Shown: positions 36,078-45,682 of the stretch, in pieces
How positions within the stretch are numbered: position 1 is the first letter of the stretch
Layout: each line of letters begins with the position of its first letter
Source of the DNA: Bacteroidales bacterium
GTDB taxonomy: Bacteria > Bacteroidota > Bacteroidia > Bacteroidales > UBA932
Length of the DNA: 64,000 bases
Direction of reading: 5' to 3'
Assembly: GCA_017471045.1 (NCBI GenBank)
Contig: JAFUWZ010000052.1
Location: 62,001-126,000, forward strand
Notes under the pieces: model-generated
Seen by the model: the letters and a program-made list of their open reading frames with translations, nothing else
What the model was told of the DNA's origin: nothing
Databases searched by the model: none
Position numbers and translations under genes: made by a program

Positions 36078-37511
36078 ATGACAAGCCAGAAATTCCGTAT
36101 CGAAAGTGACCTGCTCGGGGAGCTTCAAGTCCCCGCCGATGCCTACTACGGCGTTCAGACGCAGCGGGCCCTCAACAACTATAAGATTTCCGCCGTCAAG
36201 ATGTACGACTATCCCGAGTACATCATCGCGATGGCATACGTCAAGATGGCGGCCGCCGCGGCCAACGCCGAGCTGGGCGTGCTGGACCGCACTGTCGCCG
36301 ATGCCATCATCGCCGCTTGCCGGGAGATCGCCGGCGGCAAGTTGCACGACCAGTTCCCCGTGGACATGATGCAGGGCGGCGCCGGTACCTCGGTCAACAT
36401 GAACGCCAACGAGGTGATCGCCAACCGTGCCCTGGAGCTGATGGGCCACCAAAAGGGGGAGTACCAGTACTGCTCGCCCAACGACCACGTCAACTGTGCC
36501 CAGTCCACCAACGACGCTTATCCGACGGCGTTCCGCTATACCTTCGTGCGGATGAACAAGCACCTGGTCGCGAGCCTGCGGGAGCTGATCGAAGCGTTCC
36601 GCGCCAAAGGCGTGGAATTCAAGGACGTGCTCAAGATGGGCCGCACCCAGCTGCAGGATGCCGTCCCGATGACCTCCGGCCAGGAGTTTCACGCCTTTGC
36701 GACCAACCTTGAGGAGGAAATCGCCAACCTGGAGCGCAACGCGGTCCTGCTGCGGGAGATCAACATGGGCGGAACGGCCATCGGCACGGGCCTCAACGCT
36801 GTCCCCGGCTTCGCCGAGCTTTGTGCGAAGCGGATGAGCGAGTTCTCGGGGGACGAGCTGACCGAGGCACCCGACCTGGTCGAAGCGACGCCCGACACGG
36901 GTGCGTACGTAAGCTATTCGGCTGCGCTCAAGCGCCTGGCCATCAAACTCTCCAAAATCTGCAACGACCTGCGCCTGATGGCCTCCGGCCCGCGCTGCGG
37001 CTTGCATGAGATCAACCTGCCTCCGATGGCACCCGGCTCGTCGATTATGCCGGGCAAGGTCAATCCCGTCATCCCGGAGGTGACCAACCAGGTCTGCTTC
37101 AAGGTGATCGGCAACGATACGACCGTCGCCTTCGCCGCAGAGGCCGGCCAGCTGCAGCTCAACGTGATGGAACCGGTGATCGCCGAGTCAATCCTGGAAA
37201 GCGTGACCTGGCTGCGTAACGCCATCGACACCCTGCGCACCAAGTGCGTGGAAGGGATTACGGTCAATGCGGACCATTGCTATGAGATGGTGAAAAACTC
37301 GATTGGTATCGTCACGGCGCTCAATCCCTATATCGGCTACAAGGCTTCGACCAAGATTGCGAAGGAGGCCCTGGAGACCGGCGGGAGCGTGTACGACCTG
37401 GTCCTGGCCCACGGCCTGATGACGCGCGAGAAACTCGATGAGGCGCTCGATCCGCGCGCGATGACCGCCTCCCACGCCCTGCCGCCGTCCGGACGCCCTA
37501 CTGGTGGTTGA
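36078..37511 (+). CDS. aspA: Aspartate ammonia-lyase
   Basis: 477 residues of the aspartase/fumarase superfamily; converts aspartate to fumarate and ammonia. The signature is [15 protein letters not shown]; the substrate loop [17 protein letters not shown] and [19 protein letters not shown] favour aspartase over FumC. The fumarate made could serve anaerobic respiration, which fits the neighbouring glpABC genes (inference). Its last 14 nt overlap the convergent glpC gene. Confidence 0.92.
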   Translation: MTSQKFRIESDLLGELQVPADAYYGVQTQRALNNYKISAVKMYDYPEYIIAMAYVKMAAAAANAELGVLDRTVADAIIAACREIAGGKLHDQFPVDMMQGGAGTSVNMNANEVIANRALELMGHQKGEYQYCSPNDHVNCAQSTNDAYPTAFRYTFVRMNKHLVASLRELIEAFRAKGVEFKDVLKMGRTQLQDAVPMTSGQEFHAFATNLEEEIANLERNAVLLREINMGGTAIGTGLNAVPGFAELCAKRMSEFSGDELTEAPDLVEATPDTGAYVSYSAALKRLAIKLSKICNDLRLMASGPRCGLHEINLPPMAPGSSIMPGKVNPVIPEVTNQVCFKVIGNDTTVAFAAEAGQLQLNVMEPVIAESILESVTWLRNAIDTLRTKCVEGITVNADHCYEMVKNSIGIVTALNPYIGYKASTKIAKEALETGGSVYDLVLAHGLMTREKLDEALDPRAMTASHALPPSGRPTGG

Positions 37512-38739
37512 GGGCGGCGGTGGCCTCCAGGTCCAACGCTTCGGCCAGGACGCTGATCGGATTGCGCACCTCGACCCCCGTGGACATCTCGATCTGCCAC
37601 TTGCACGTCTCGCACTCACAAACCACGAAATCTGGCCGGACCTGCGCGATGTTGTCGAATAGCGGCTGCCCGATCCGCTGCGAACGCTCGTAATTCTCCT
37701 TTTTGAAACCATACGTGCCCGCGATACCGCAACAAATGCTCTCCAGCGGGACCAGCTCCATCCCGGGGATGCGCTCCATCAGCGCCCGGGTGAAGAGGCT
37801 CCATCCAAGCTTCTCCATGTGGCAAGGCACGTGGTATGCTGCGCGGGCGCGGAATCCCTCCTTGAACGCGAGCTGGACTTCACCCCGCTCGACCGCCTCG
37901 AAGATGAAGCGGACCGCCAGGACGATGTCGTCCCGGACCGCCTCGTTGTCGATGCCCAGCACGCCGGGATATTCCTCCCGCATCGTCAGGGTGCAGGTGG
38001 AAGACGTCGTCAGGGTCAGCCGCCCTTCCGAAGCGGCGGCGCCGACCGAAGCGAGGTTGACGGCGGCATTGCGTCGGGCCGCATCGAACATCCCGCCGCT
38101 CATCATCGCCACGCCGCAGCATTTCTCCTTGTCCAGGAGGCGGACGCCGTAGCCGAGCGCGTTCATCACGCGCACGAAATCCTTGCCCAGCTGCGGATAG
38201 TTGTAGTTGACATAGCAGCCGTGGAAATAGCTGACCTGCTTCTTGTATCCGGCCTGGGCGGCTTCGGCCTCGCGGCGGAACCAGGTCGTGAACTTGCGGC
38301 CGGCGTACTTCGGGAAAGTCCGGCGGTGGTCGATCTTCATCACGCCGTCGAGCACGGATTTCGTGACTCCCAAGCCGAGCGCCCCGTTGACCACGGGCGC
38401 GAAAGGCGAAGCCAGGGTACCCATCGTGTCGGTGTTGGCGAGCATCCAGTCGCGCAGCGAGGGCCGGTCTTCGCCGTAGCGGTCCCGCGCCGAATGGATG
38501 ATGTCGGCGATGCGCACGCCCGACGGGCAGGCAACCTCGCAGCGTTTGCAGTTGAGACAGTATTTCAGGTTGCTGTCGAAAAACAGGGCGTTCTTGAGGC
38601 GCAGGCGCTCGCCGTCGGGGCCGCCGTGCTTGGGGCCGGGATAGGAGGGGAGGACTTTCAGGACCGGACAGAAGTCGGTACAGATGGCGCACTTGACGCA
38701 CTGTTCGAAATTGTTGGGGCTGATGTTACGCTTCTGCAT
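37498..38739 (-). CDS. glpC: Anaerobic glycerol-3-phosphate dehydrogenase subunit C
   Basis: 413 residues. Membrane-associated iron-sulfur subunit passing electrons from GlpAB to menaquinone. Two 4Fe-4S motifs are near the N-terminus: C14, C17, C20, C24 ([12 protein letters not shown]) and [13 protein letters not shown]. Two CCG domains follow (KCCGVAM and ICCGIAG). The ATG at 38739 starts at the iron-sulfur domain and overlaps the glpB stop (38726) by 14 nt; a longer frame would run further into glpB. Last gene of glpA-glpB-glpC. Confidence 0.92.
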   Translation of the reverse strand: MQKRNISPNNFEQCVKCAICTDFCPVLKVLPSYPGPKHGGPDGERLRLKNALFFDSNLKYCLNCKRCEVACPSGVRIADIIHSARDRYGEDRPSLRDWMLANTDTMGTLASPFAPVVNGALGLGVTKSVLDGVMKIDHRRTFPKYAGRKFTTWFRREAEAAQAGYKKQVSYFHGCYVNYNYPQLGKDFVRVMNALGYGVRLLDKEKCCGVAMMSGGMFDAARRNAAVNLASVGAAASEGRLTLTTSSTCTLTMREEYPGVLGIDNEAVRDDIVLAVRFIFEAVERGEVQLAFKEGFRARAAYHVPCHMEKLGWSLFTRALMERIPGMELVPLESICCGIAGTYGFKKENYERSQRIGQPLFDNIAQVRPDFVVCECETCKWQIEMSTGVEVRNPISVLAEALDLEATAALNHQ

Positions 38740-39313
38740 GGTCCGAGGGTTTGAGTTGGCCGATGACCCGGGCGGCGCTCCCCGCGATCGCATCCCGGCC
38801 TTCTACAGCCGAGACGCCGGCGAGTAGTTCGCCGCAGGCATAAAGGTTGGTGACGGTGCGGCCGCCGACCGAGGGCCGGGACTGCGCGTCCGTTCGTACG
38901 CCGAAGCGAAGGAAGGGCTGGCAGGCGCCGAAATCCGCGTCGAACCAGTGGCTCCGGTCCGGATCGTAGTCCACGTCCAGGCCGAAAAGAGGCTCGTAGA
39001 TGCCGTCCATGTCGGCGACCAGGCCGCGCCCGAGGAACTTGCCGGTCGCGATGACAAAGTCGTCGGCCTCCAGCGGGTAGGCGCCCAGGTTGGCCGTGCG
39101 GACGGCCTGGAGCCGGTCCCCGTCGAAGATGCCTCCGGTGACGGAGTCCCCGATCAGCAGGGTCCCGCCCAGCTGCTCGTAGGGCTTGACCTCCACTTCG
39201 TTGATGGAGCGGCCGAGGCCGATGACCGCGGTCTTGCGGCCGCTGCGCTGCAAGGCGGCAGCGACTTGCATGCCGGCCTGTCCGGATCCGATGATGATGA
39301 CGTCAAACTTCAT
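38726..39313 (-). CDS. glpB: Short GlpB-like flavoprotein subunit of anaerobic glycerol-3-phosphate dehydrogenase
   Basis: 195 residues, about half the usual size (roughly 420). The N-terminal dinucleotide fold IIIGSGQAGMQVAAAL and the C-terminal part that normally caps the flavin site (LYACGELLAGVSAVEGRDAI) are both there, joined by a short middle (DDFVIATGKFLGRGL, FLRFGVRTD). So the protein has lost internal sequence rather than an end. It sits between glpA (9 nt upstream) and glpC (overlapping), which fixes its identity better than the sequence alone. Whether it still binds FMN is unknown. Confidence 0.8.
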   Translation of the reverse strand: MKFDVIIIGSGQAGMQVAAALQRSGRKTAVIGLGRSINEVEVKPYEQLGGTLLIGDSVTGGIFDGDRLQAVRTANLGAYPLEADDFVIATGKFLGRGLVADMDGIYEPLFGLDVDYDPDRSHWFDADFGACQPFLRFGVRTDAQSRPSVGGRTVTNLYACGELLAGVSAVEGRDAIAGSAARVIGQLKPSDHAEA

Positions 39314-39322
39314 GGGTTCCGT

Positions 39323-40849
39323 TTATTTGAAGGTGGACGGCGCGCCCGCCTTGAATACTCTCTGCATGAATTCCATTTCCCGGAGGGTGTCGCCCCAGCC
39401 GACCGGCATCATGCCCTTCCAGCGCTCGCCCAGGTATTCTTCCGCGAGCGGGCGGGCATCTGCGGGACTGCCTTGCGCTTCGGCGAGGGCGGCCGCGGCC
39501 TTGCGGACACAGTAGGTGCCCTGGCAGGTGCCCATCCCGACGCGCGTGCGGCGGCGCAGGTCGGCCAAGGAATGGATATCGAAGTTGCGGATGGCGCTCC
39601 GGATCTGTCCCATCGTTACATTTTCGCACTCGCAGACAAGCTCGCCGTCGGGCGTTCCGGCCGTAAAGGCGTTGTCGACCGTGGGGGGCAGCAGGGCCGT
39701 GTGGGTCGTGCAGGGCTCGCTGACGCCGAGCTTGTCGCAGACGGCGTCGGTGGCCATCTGGGCCATCAGGCGGTAGGTCATCAACTTGCCGCCGGTGATC
39801 GTGACGAAGCTCTCGATCCCGTCTCGGGTGGCGTGGTCCAGGCAGACGATGCCGCGGCTGATGTTGCGCCCGGACGGATCGTTGTCCGCAGCTACCAGGG
39901 GACGGACGCCGGCGTAGGCGCGCAGGATGCGGGTGCTTGCAAGGGTGGGGCAGAGCTGCGAACCTTCCCGCAGCAGGAGGGCCACTTCGTCGGGCGTGAC
40001 ATTCAGGTCGTCGCAGTCCTCGAAGGGGATCTTGGTCGAAGTCGTTCCGATCACCGTGACGGTGTCGCCGGGGACGAGGATGTCGCCGTCGGCGGACTTG
40101 CGGCAGCGGTTGATCACGACGTGGTTGACGCGGTGCGCGAAGACCAGCAGGGCCCCCTTGGCGGGGAACATGGAGATCTGCGCGCCCGCCATCCGGACGA
40201 TGGCCTGGCCCCAAATGCCGGCGGCGTTGACCGTGACGCGGGCGCGGTATTCGGCCGTCTCGCCGCTGCGGCGCTTGCGCACGCGGATGCCGCGCACGGC
40301 GCTGCCCTCCAGGATCAGCGACTGCACCTCGGCGTAAGTGAGGATGTCGGCCCCGTGCAGGCGGGCGTCGAGGATGTTGGCGGCACAGAGCTTGAAGGGA
40401 TCGACCGACCCGTCCGGCACTTTGACGGCCCCGATGAGACGGGGGTTGACGGACGGCTCCAGCCGGACGGCTTCCCGGGGATCCATCGCCTCGGCGCTGA
40501 TCCCGGCGTCCCGGCAAGCCTGGATGAACCGCTGCTGGTAGTCCAGCCCGTAGCCCGCTTCTTCGTCTTCCGGGAGGGTGATGAACAGGCCCTGGGTATC
40601 TTCGACGCAGTGCGGGGCGATGCGGCGCAGGATCCGGTTCTCCGCGATACATTCGCGGGCCGATTCGCCGTCCTTGACGGCATAGCGCGCACCGCTGTGG
40701 AGCAGGCCGTGGTTGCGGCCGGTCGCCCCGTCGGCGATGTCGCCCCGCTCGACAAGCAGGACCCGCAGGCCGCGCAGGGCGCAGTCGCGGGCTGTACCGG
40801 CTCCGGTGATGCCTCCGCCTATGATGATGACATCGTATTCGTTATTCAT
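39323..40849 (-). CDS. glpA: Anaerobic glycerol-3-phosphate dehydrogenase subunit A
   Basis: 508 residues. FAD-dependent catalytic subunit oxidising glycerol-3-phosphate to dihydroxyacetone phosphate. FAD-binding motif GGGITGAG (11-18), RNHGLLHSGARYAV, and FVTITGGKLMTYRLMA are seen. A C-terminal BFD-like [2Fe-2S] domain has CECE and GMGTCQGTYC. First gene of glpA-glpB-glpC; glpB follows by 9 nt. Only a weak box (TACCTTTA, 40873-40880) is seen upstream, in a gap shared with the divergent acyltransferase gene. Confidence 0.93.
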   Translation of the reverse strand: MNNEYDVIIIGGGITGAGTARDCALRGLRVLLVERGDIADGATGRNHGLLHSGARYAVKDGESARECIAENRILRRIAPHCVEDTQGLFITLPEDEEAGYGLDYQQRFIQACRDAGISAEAMDPREAVRLEPSVNPRLIGAVKVPDGSVDPFKLCAANILDARLHGADILTYAEVQSLILEGSAVRGIRVRKRRSGETAEYRARVTVNAAGIWGQAIVRMAGAQISMFPAKGALLVFAHRVNHVVINRCRKSADGDILVPGDTVTVIGTTSTKIPFEDCDDLNVTPDEVALLLREGSQLCPTLASTRILRAYAGVRPLVAADNDPSGRNISRGIVCLDHATRDGIESFVTITGGKLMTYRLMAQMATDAVCDKLGVSEPCTTHTALLPPTVDNAFTAGTPDGELVCECENVTMGQIRSAIRNFDIHSLADLRRRTRVGMGTCQGTYCVRKAAAALAEAQGSPADARPLAEEYLGERWKGMMPVGWGDTLREMEFMQRVFKAGAPSTFK

Positions 40850-40892
40850 GGTCGGGTTCTGGAAAATCTTGCTAAAGGTACGTTTTTTTTCT

Positions 40893-40900
40893 TATATTTG
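40893..40900 (+). promoter_or_regulatory. -7 box for the glsA-glsB-like pair
   Basis: TATATTTG, 20 nt before the ATG at 40921. Confidence 0.5.
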
Positions 40901-40920
40901 TCCCATTATAACCAGACCTT

Positions 40921-41736
40921 ATGGAGAAACATCCGGAAATGGCGGTCGATCTCGACCGGATCGTTGCGTCCCGCGCCAAAGGGAAGAAGATTCCCCGTTT
41001 CTTGGTCAACGCCCTGAAGAAGCTGATCCACCAGGACTTCATCAACGGCTACCTGACCCAGGGATACGAGGGCGTCGAATTCTGCGAGAATTGTCTCAAA
41101 TACCTGGATGTCAGCGTGGATGTCAAGGGGTTGGAGCAGCTGGATACCTCCGGCCGGACGCGTTATACCTTCGTCTCCAACCACCCGCTGGGCGGCATCG
41201 ACGGCGTTGCGCTGGGCGGCATCCTCGGCCGCGCCTTCGACGGGAAGGTAAAGTATCTGGTCAACGACCTGCTGATGCACGTCAAAGGCCTTGCGCCGCT
41301 CTGCGTCCCGGTCAACAAGATCGGCGGCCAGGCGCGCAACCTCCCGGCGCTGGTGGACGCGGCTTTCGCTTCGGACGACCAGATGATCCTGTTCCCGGCC
41401 GGGTCCTGCTCGCGCAAGATCGGCGGCAAGATCCAAGACCGTCCTTGGACCAAGACCTTCATCCAGAAGAGCGCCCCCAACGGCCGCCGGGTCGTCCCGG
41501 TCCGTTTCATCGGGCAGAACTCGCGGCGCTTTTATCGGGTGGACCGGATCTGTAAGCTCCTGGGCATCAAGTTCAACGTGGCGATGCTCTTCCTGCCGGA
41601 CGAACTGTACCGGGGACAGCACAGCCACTATCAGGTCATCATCGGGGAGCCCTTCCCCCTGGATACCTTTGATTCCTCCCGCACGGCCGCCCAATGGGCG
41701 CAGTGGGTCCGGGAGCGCGTATATGCACTAGCCTGA
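40921..41736 (+). CDS. glsA: Lysophospholipid acyltransferase family protein (GlsA-like O-acyltransferase)
   Basis: 271 residues with the PlsC-type acyltransferase motif SNHPLGGIDG (histidine and aspartate five residues apart) and FPAGSCSR as the second block. In Bacteroides thetaiotaomicron an enzyme pair, GlsB (GNAT-type N-acyltransferase) and GlsA (this family, O-acyltransferase), makes glycine lipids. The neighbouring gene here is the GlsB-like partner, 8 nt downstream, so the pair is probably the same system; that is by gene pairing and family, not by a search. It has no clear transmembrane helix. Confidence 0.78.
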   Translation: MEKHPEMAVDLDRIVASRAKGKKIPRFLVNALKKLIHQDFINGYLTQGYEGVEFCENCLKYLDVSVDVKGLEQLDTSGRTRYTFVSNHPLGGIDGVALGGILGRAFDGKVKYLVNDLLMHVKGLAPLCVPVNKIGGQARNLPALVDAAFASDDQMILFPAGSCSRKIGGKIQDRPWTKTFIQKSAPNGRRVVPVRFIGQNSRRFYRVDRICKLLGIKFNVAMLFLPDELYRGQHSHYQVIIGEPFPLDTFDSSRTAAQWAQWVRERVYALA

Positions 41737-41744
41737 TTTGCCAT

Positions 41745-42809
41745 ATGGAAGAGATCATCGCACCTGTACCCAAGGACCTGCTCCTCGCGGAGCTGACCCC
41801 GGACAAAATGCTGCGCAAGACCAACCGCGGCGACAACGAGATCTACATCGTCGACTGGCGCAACGCCCCCAACACCCTCCGGGAGATCGGCCGCCTGCGG
41901 GAGGTCTGCTTCCGCGCCGAGGGAGGCAGCTCGGGCCTGTCGATGGACATCGACGAGTTCGACACGATGGAAAAGCCCTACCAGCAGCTGCTGGTCTGGG
42001 ATCCGGAGGCGCAGGCCGTCCTGGGCGGATACCGTTTCATCCTGGGCTCCGACATCGTCCTGGATGCCGACGGGCAGCCGCATCTCGCCACGGCCCACAT
42101 GTATCGTTTCTCCGACGAGTTCATCCGGGACTACCTGCCCCACACCATTGAACTGGGACGCTCCTTCGTAGCTCCCGAATACCAGAGTTCCAAGGCGGGC
42201 GCCAAGGCCCTTTTCGCCCTGGATAACCTCTGGGACGGGCTGGCCACGCTGATGATCCTCCACCGTAACCAGTATTTCTTCTTCGGCAAAATGACGATGT
42301 ATTCGTCCTACGAGCCGCTGGCGCGGGACCTGCTCATCCATTTTTTTCGCAAGCATTTCCCGGGCGGGGAGCACCTGGTCTATCCGATCGACCCGTACGA
42401 GCCGTCGCTGGATGCGCGCCTCGCGAAGATCATCCTGCGCGAGGAGGATTTCAAGAAGGACTACGTCTGCCTCAAGGATGCCATCAAGACCCTGGGGACC
42501 AACATCCCGCCGCTGGTCAATTCCTACATGCAGGTGTCCCGATCAACCAAGATGCTCGGCTCGGCGGTCTTCCACGAGTTCAGTGACGCGGTGGAGATTT
42601 GCATCCTGCTGCCCTTCGACGATATGGACAACGACAAGCGGCACCGCCACGTGGATTCGTATATCAAGCAGTGGCTCTCCGAGGTGCAGCACCGTTTCCC
42701 GGAGATGAGCGAGAGCGTCCGCGAAAAAGTCTCCCAGCAGTGGAACAAGCACCGCCAGCGCGGATTCTTCCGCTGGCGGAGGAGGAAGGACTCGTCGGAG
42801 GAGAAATAA
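41745..42809 (+). CDS. glsB: GNAT-type N-acyltransferase (GlsB-like, glycine lipid synthesis)
   Basis: 354 residues from the ATG at 41745 (the frame extends to 41694, inside the previous gene). The N-terminal half is the OlsB/hemolysin-type GNAT fold: LREVCFRAEGGSSGLSMDID, then ELGRSFVAPEYQ. In Bacteroides the homologue N-acylates glycine, and the partner O-acyltransferase completes the lipid. The C-terminus is basic (RQRGFFRWRRRKDSSEEK), which may bind membrane. Ends at 42809, directly against the 3' end of rnpB on the other strand. Confidence 0.8.
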   Translation: MEEIIAPVPKDLLLAELTPDKMLRKTNRGDNEIYIVDWRNAPNTLREIGRLREVCFRAEGGSSGLSMDIDEFDTMEKPYQQLLVWDPEAQAVLGGYRFILGSDIVLDADGQPHLATAHMYRFSDEFIRDYLPHTIELGRSFVAPEYQSSKAGAKALFALDNLWDGLATLMILHRNQYFFFGKMTMYSSYEPLARDLLIHFFRKHFPGGEHLVYPIDPYEPSLDARLAKIILREEDFKKDYVCLKDAIKTLGTNIPPLVNSYMQVSRSTKMLGSAVFHEFSDAVEICILLPFDDMDNDKRHRHVDSYIKQWLSEVQHRFPEMSESVREKVSQQWNKHRQRGFFRWRRRKDSSEEK

Positions 42810-42811
42810 AA

Positions 42812-43128
42812 AAGGCGGGACCGTAAGCCGGGTTCTGTTGACATCCGTCATTTATCTTCGCGACCTACCCCCTGGCATCGGGCGGGCCGCCCTCATCTGC
42901 CAGTATACTTGGTCTTGCAGGCCCCGGGTCCGTACCCCTGCGACATCGCTGCCACAAGTCGTGAGCTCTTGCCTCGCGTTTTCACCCTTGGGACTCCCGG
43001 AGGAGTTTCCCGGTCGTTTTCTGTTACGGATCCCGTAAGATTACTCCCACCTGCGCTTTCCGCAGCGGGGTGCCCTATCCTGCCCGGACTTTCCTCAGCC
43101 TTGCGGCCGCGACGGAACGTCCCGCCTT
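42812..43128 (-). ncRNA. rnpB: RNase P RNA, bacterial type A
   Basis: About 317 nt on the minus strand. The conserved 5' block GAGGAAAGTCCGGGC and the 3' block ACAGAACCCGGCTTA are both present, and the ends pair as P1 (AGGCGGGAC with GTCCCGCCT). The P1 strand runs into a T-run that would serve as terminator. Several spurious open frames cross this region and are not genes. Confidence 0.93.
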
Positions 43129-43140
43129 TTCTGGATGTGG

Positions 43141-43148
43141 CAAAGGTA
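43141..43148 (-). promoter_or_regulatory. -7 box for rnpB
   Basis: TACCTTTG on the minus strand, 12 nt before the rnpB 5' end; a good match for a stable RNA promoter. Confidence 0.55.
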
Positions 43149-43177
43149 CGAAAAAATGTGTATATTTACCGGCTCTG

Positions 43178-44323
43178 ATGTGTAAGATCCGTTTCATTTT
43201 TTCTCTGTCCGCCAGCCTGCTGCTTCTCGGTGCCGCATTATCCGCCCAGGATCTGAAAGTGCCGGTGGCGCCGTACTGGGACTGCACCGTCCCGCCGGCC
43301 CGGCCCCTGCGCTTCGAGACCGACACGGTCACGGTGCGGCTCATCGGGGACGTGATGATGCACATGCCCCAGCTCGGGCACGATTACGCGGACTTCTTCA
43401 GCCGGGTCGCCGCGCCGATGCGGGAAGCGGACATTGCCGTCGCCAACATGGAGTTCACCCTGGCCGGGCCGCCCTACACGGGCTATCCCTGTTTCTCCGC
43501 GCCGGACGCTTACGCCTGGACGGTATGCCGGGAGTTGGGCCTGGACCTGATGCTGACAGCCAACAACCACATCCTAGACAAGGGACGCAAAGGGCTGGAA
43601 CGCACCCTCGCCGTGTACGACGCCGTGCGCGACTCGCTGGGCGTGCGGCAGACCGGTGTCTCGCGCGACCCACGGGAGGAAGCGGCCCTGATGCCGGCCC
43701 TGCTGGAGTGCGGCGGCATCCGGATCGCTTTCGTCAATTTTACCTACGGGACCAACCTGGATCCGCAGCCGTTCGCGTGGCCCAAACTGGGCCGGATGGA
43801 GCGGGAGGAGGTCGCGTCCATGATCGGGCGGGCCCGGGCGCAGCGGGCGGATTTCATCGTGGCACTGCCGTATTGGGGCGAGGAATACCATCTCCGGCAC
43901 TCGGCGGAGCAGGAGGACTGGGCGTCCTGGTTGGCGGGGCAGGGGGTCGATATCATCGTGGGCGCCCACCCGCATGTGGTGCAGGACACGACCCACATCG
44001 CCGGTGTGCCGGTCATTTACTCGATGGGCAATGCCGTGTCCAACATGAGCAAGGAGAACACCCGGCTCGAGCTGATGGTCACGCTGCGCTTTACGCATGA
44101 CGACTGGTCGGGTCGCAAGCGCATGCTGGAGCCCGAGCTGCGCTTCATGTGGTGTACGCTGCCCGGACGTCTGGTCCGTGGATATGCAACCCTCTTTGTC
44201 GATGAATGGGAGGATCGTCGCGGGGATTGGCTGCAGCCGGCGGATCATGACGAGATGGTCCGGACCGTGGAACGTGTGCGGAAAGCGACGGGAATCCGGG
44301 GCGGAATTCGTGAACGGCGGTAG
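43178..44323 (+). CDS. CapA-family (PGA_cap) secreted metallophosphatase-like protein
   Basis: 381 residues from the ATG at 43178, which begins a signal peptide (MCKIRFIFSLSASLLLLGAA). A longer frame back to 43070 crosses rnpB and is rejected. Family motifs: LIGDVMMHMPQ, ANMEFTLAG, TANNHILDKG, ALPYWGEEY and VGAHPHVVQD. CapA-domain proteins are named for poly-gamma-glutamate capsule synthesis in Bacillus, but most in Bacteroidales have no known role; no capBC genes are here. The stop overlaps the remains of a lipoprotein signal from the following broken gene. Confidence 0.82.
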   Translation: MCKIRFIFSLSASLLLLGAALSAQDLKVPVAPYWDCTVPPARPLRFETDTVTVRLIGDVMMHMPQLGHDYADFFSRVAAPMREADIAVANMEFTLAGPPYTGYPCFSAPDAYAWTVCRELGLDLMLTANNHILDKGRKGLERTLAVYDAVRDSLGVRQTGVSRDPREEAALMPALLECGGIRIAFVNFTYGTNLDPQPFAWPKLGRMEREEVASMIGRARAQRADFIVALPYWGEEYHLRHSAEQEDWASWLAGQGVDIIVGAHPHVVQDTTHIAGVPVIYSMGNAVSNMSKENTRLELMVTLRFTHDDWSGRKRMLEPELRFMWCTLPGRLVRGYATLFVDEWEDRRGDWLQPADHDEMVRTVERVRKATGIRGGIRERR

Positions 44324-45553
44324 GTCTGCTGGCGGTGTCTTGCGTGGTGAATGAGCCGGAGCAGGATGCGTTGATGACGAATGCATCGAAGATTACGGCA
44401 AGGGTCGGGTCGGGTGGTCCGGTGACGGTCGGAGCCACGGAAGCGGATGCGACGGCGTTCTGGTTCGTGATGCCGGCGACCGGGTTCGGTGAAGGCCTGA
44501 CGGTGACGGTGTTCGGTCCGGACGGCGAAACCTTCACGCGGAGTAAGGACGGCAGCCTGAGCATCTCCCGCAGCGAGGTGTACCGCTTGACGACGGAAGT
44601 GGAGTTCGGAATACCGGATGAACCGGCCATGGGGGCTGACCGTCGATATGATTGACAGGATAGAGGTGCCTGCAGCCGCTACATCTGTTGAGTTGCCGTA
44701 CACCGCCAGCAAGGCAGTAACGGTGACAGCCCGCGACGTAGGATCCTCTTGGACGCGGTTTAAAACCCCTAAGGATTTGACGGCCAACCCGCTTGTCGTT
44801 ACCTTTGAAGCAAACGAATCTAAGGGAGAGGATCTCGGTGTTTTTGAGTTTACCTTCACAGATGAAGACGGTAATTCTGTGACCCGTCAGGTGATCATCA
44901 TCCACCGGGCAGATATTGAATTTGCGGTAGAAGCGTCGCATGACCATATTGTCTTCGATAAAGAGACCTCTTCGGTAGTCGTTACATTTACGGGAAATAA
45001 AGGAGGTGGAAGTATAGACAATTTTAATGTATGGTTGATGACGCCCCGTTGGATGATCGCTAAAAGACTGGACCCTAATGAGACGGATGATCCGGTAAGG
45101 GTGCTTTTTTATCCCGAGCCCAATACGACTTCAGAAGTCCGCACTGGTCTGTTTGGGATTAAGATTAGCGGAGGTGTAGCGCCTTACTACGGGGATGTAT
45201 ATAAGGTAGTAACCTTCGAGCAGGCGCCAGGTGCCCAGGCAGAACCTGCCGAATATAACTTCTCGGTGCCGAATACCACCATAAAAGTTAATAATGCAGA
45301 GCCGTACGTCCCCGTTCCGTTCATCAGCACTGTCGTCCCTTATGATGGTGATTTTACATTTGAAATCGTTGATTCTCCAAGTTGGATTTATCCAAATTCG
45401 TATGCTCCAATGATGTATACTGTGCGTGATAATAAGGCAGAAGGTGCGTCCGAGCGCAATGCCCAGGTCAATTACACTTATACTGACCCCAGGGGCATTG
45501 GACATACCGGCAGTTTCCGCATCTGCCAGAGCGCGACGAAAAGCATCGAATAG
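44314..45553 (+). pseudogene. Broken fimbrillin/BACON-like lipoprotein gene
   Basis: A lipoprotein-like tail VGLLAVSC is read at 44320-44343 but no start codon precedes it: the upstream codon is a stop and the region overlaps the capA end. The frame continues as fimbrillin-like sequence (FWFVMPATGFGEGLTVTVFG) to about 44630. A run of five Gs (44631-44635) then shifts the frame; with four Gs it would join LTVDMIDRIEVPAAATSV and run to 45553 as Ig-like/BACON-type strands (VEASHDHIVFDKETSSVVVT). The second half is visibly less GC-rich than its surroundings. Probably a decayed surface adhesin or lipoprotein; a sequencing error could explain the shift but not the missing start. Confidence 0.6.
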
Positions 45554-45627
45554 CATTCACCTCTGCGTGGGTCAGGTTGACTGTCTCTATCTCGTTTTCC
45601 AGATTCACTGCTATTAGAAAATTTTCG

Positions 45628-45635
45628 TATATTTG
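45628..45635 (+). promoter_or_regulatory. -7 box for the Gfo/Idh gene
   Basis: TATATTTG, 47 nt before the ATG at 45683. Confidence 0.45.
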
Positions 45636-45682
45636 AAAGTTGATTGCAGGCCTGGCTTGGAAAACTAACAACAATCTATCAT

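Noticed and set aside
36078-37511. Assignment as fumarase C
   Set aside because: Shared superfamily signature, but the substrate-region sequence and overall resemblance fit aspartase; still worth a tree.
43070-43177. N-terminal extension of the CapA-like protein
   Set aside because: It would run through the 5' part of rnpB and precede a clean signal peptide that starts at 43178.
42838-43178. Small plus-strand open frames between the GlsB-like and CapA-like genes
   Set aside because: They lie on the complement of RNase P RNA, whose conserved blocks and P1 pairing explain the sequence.
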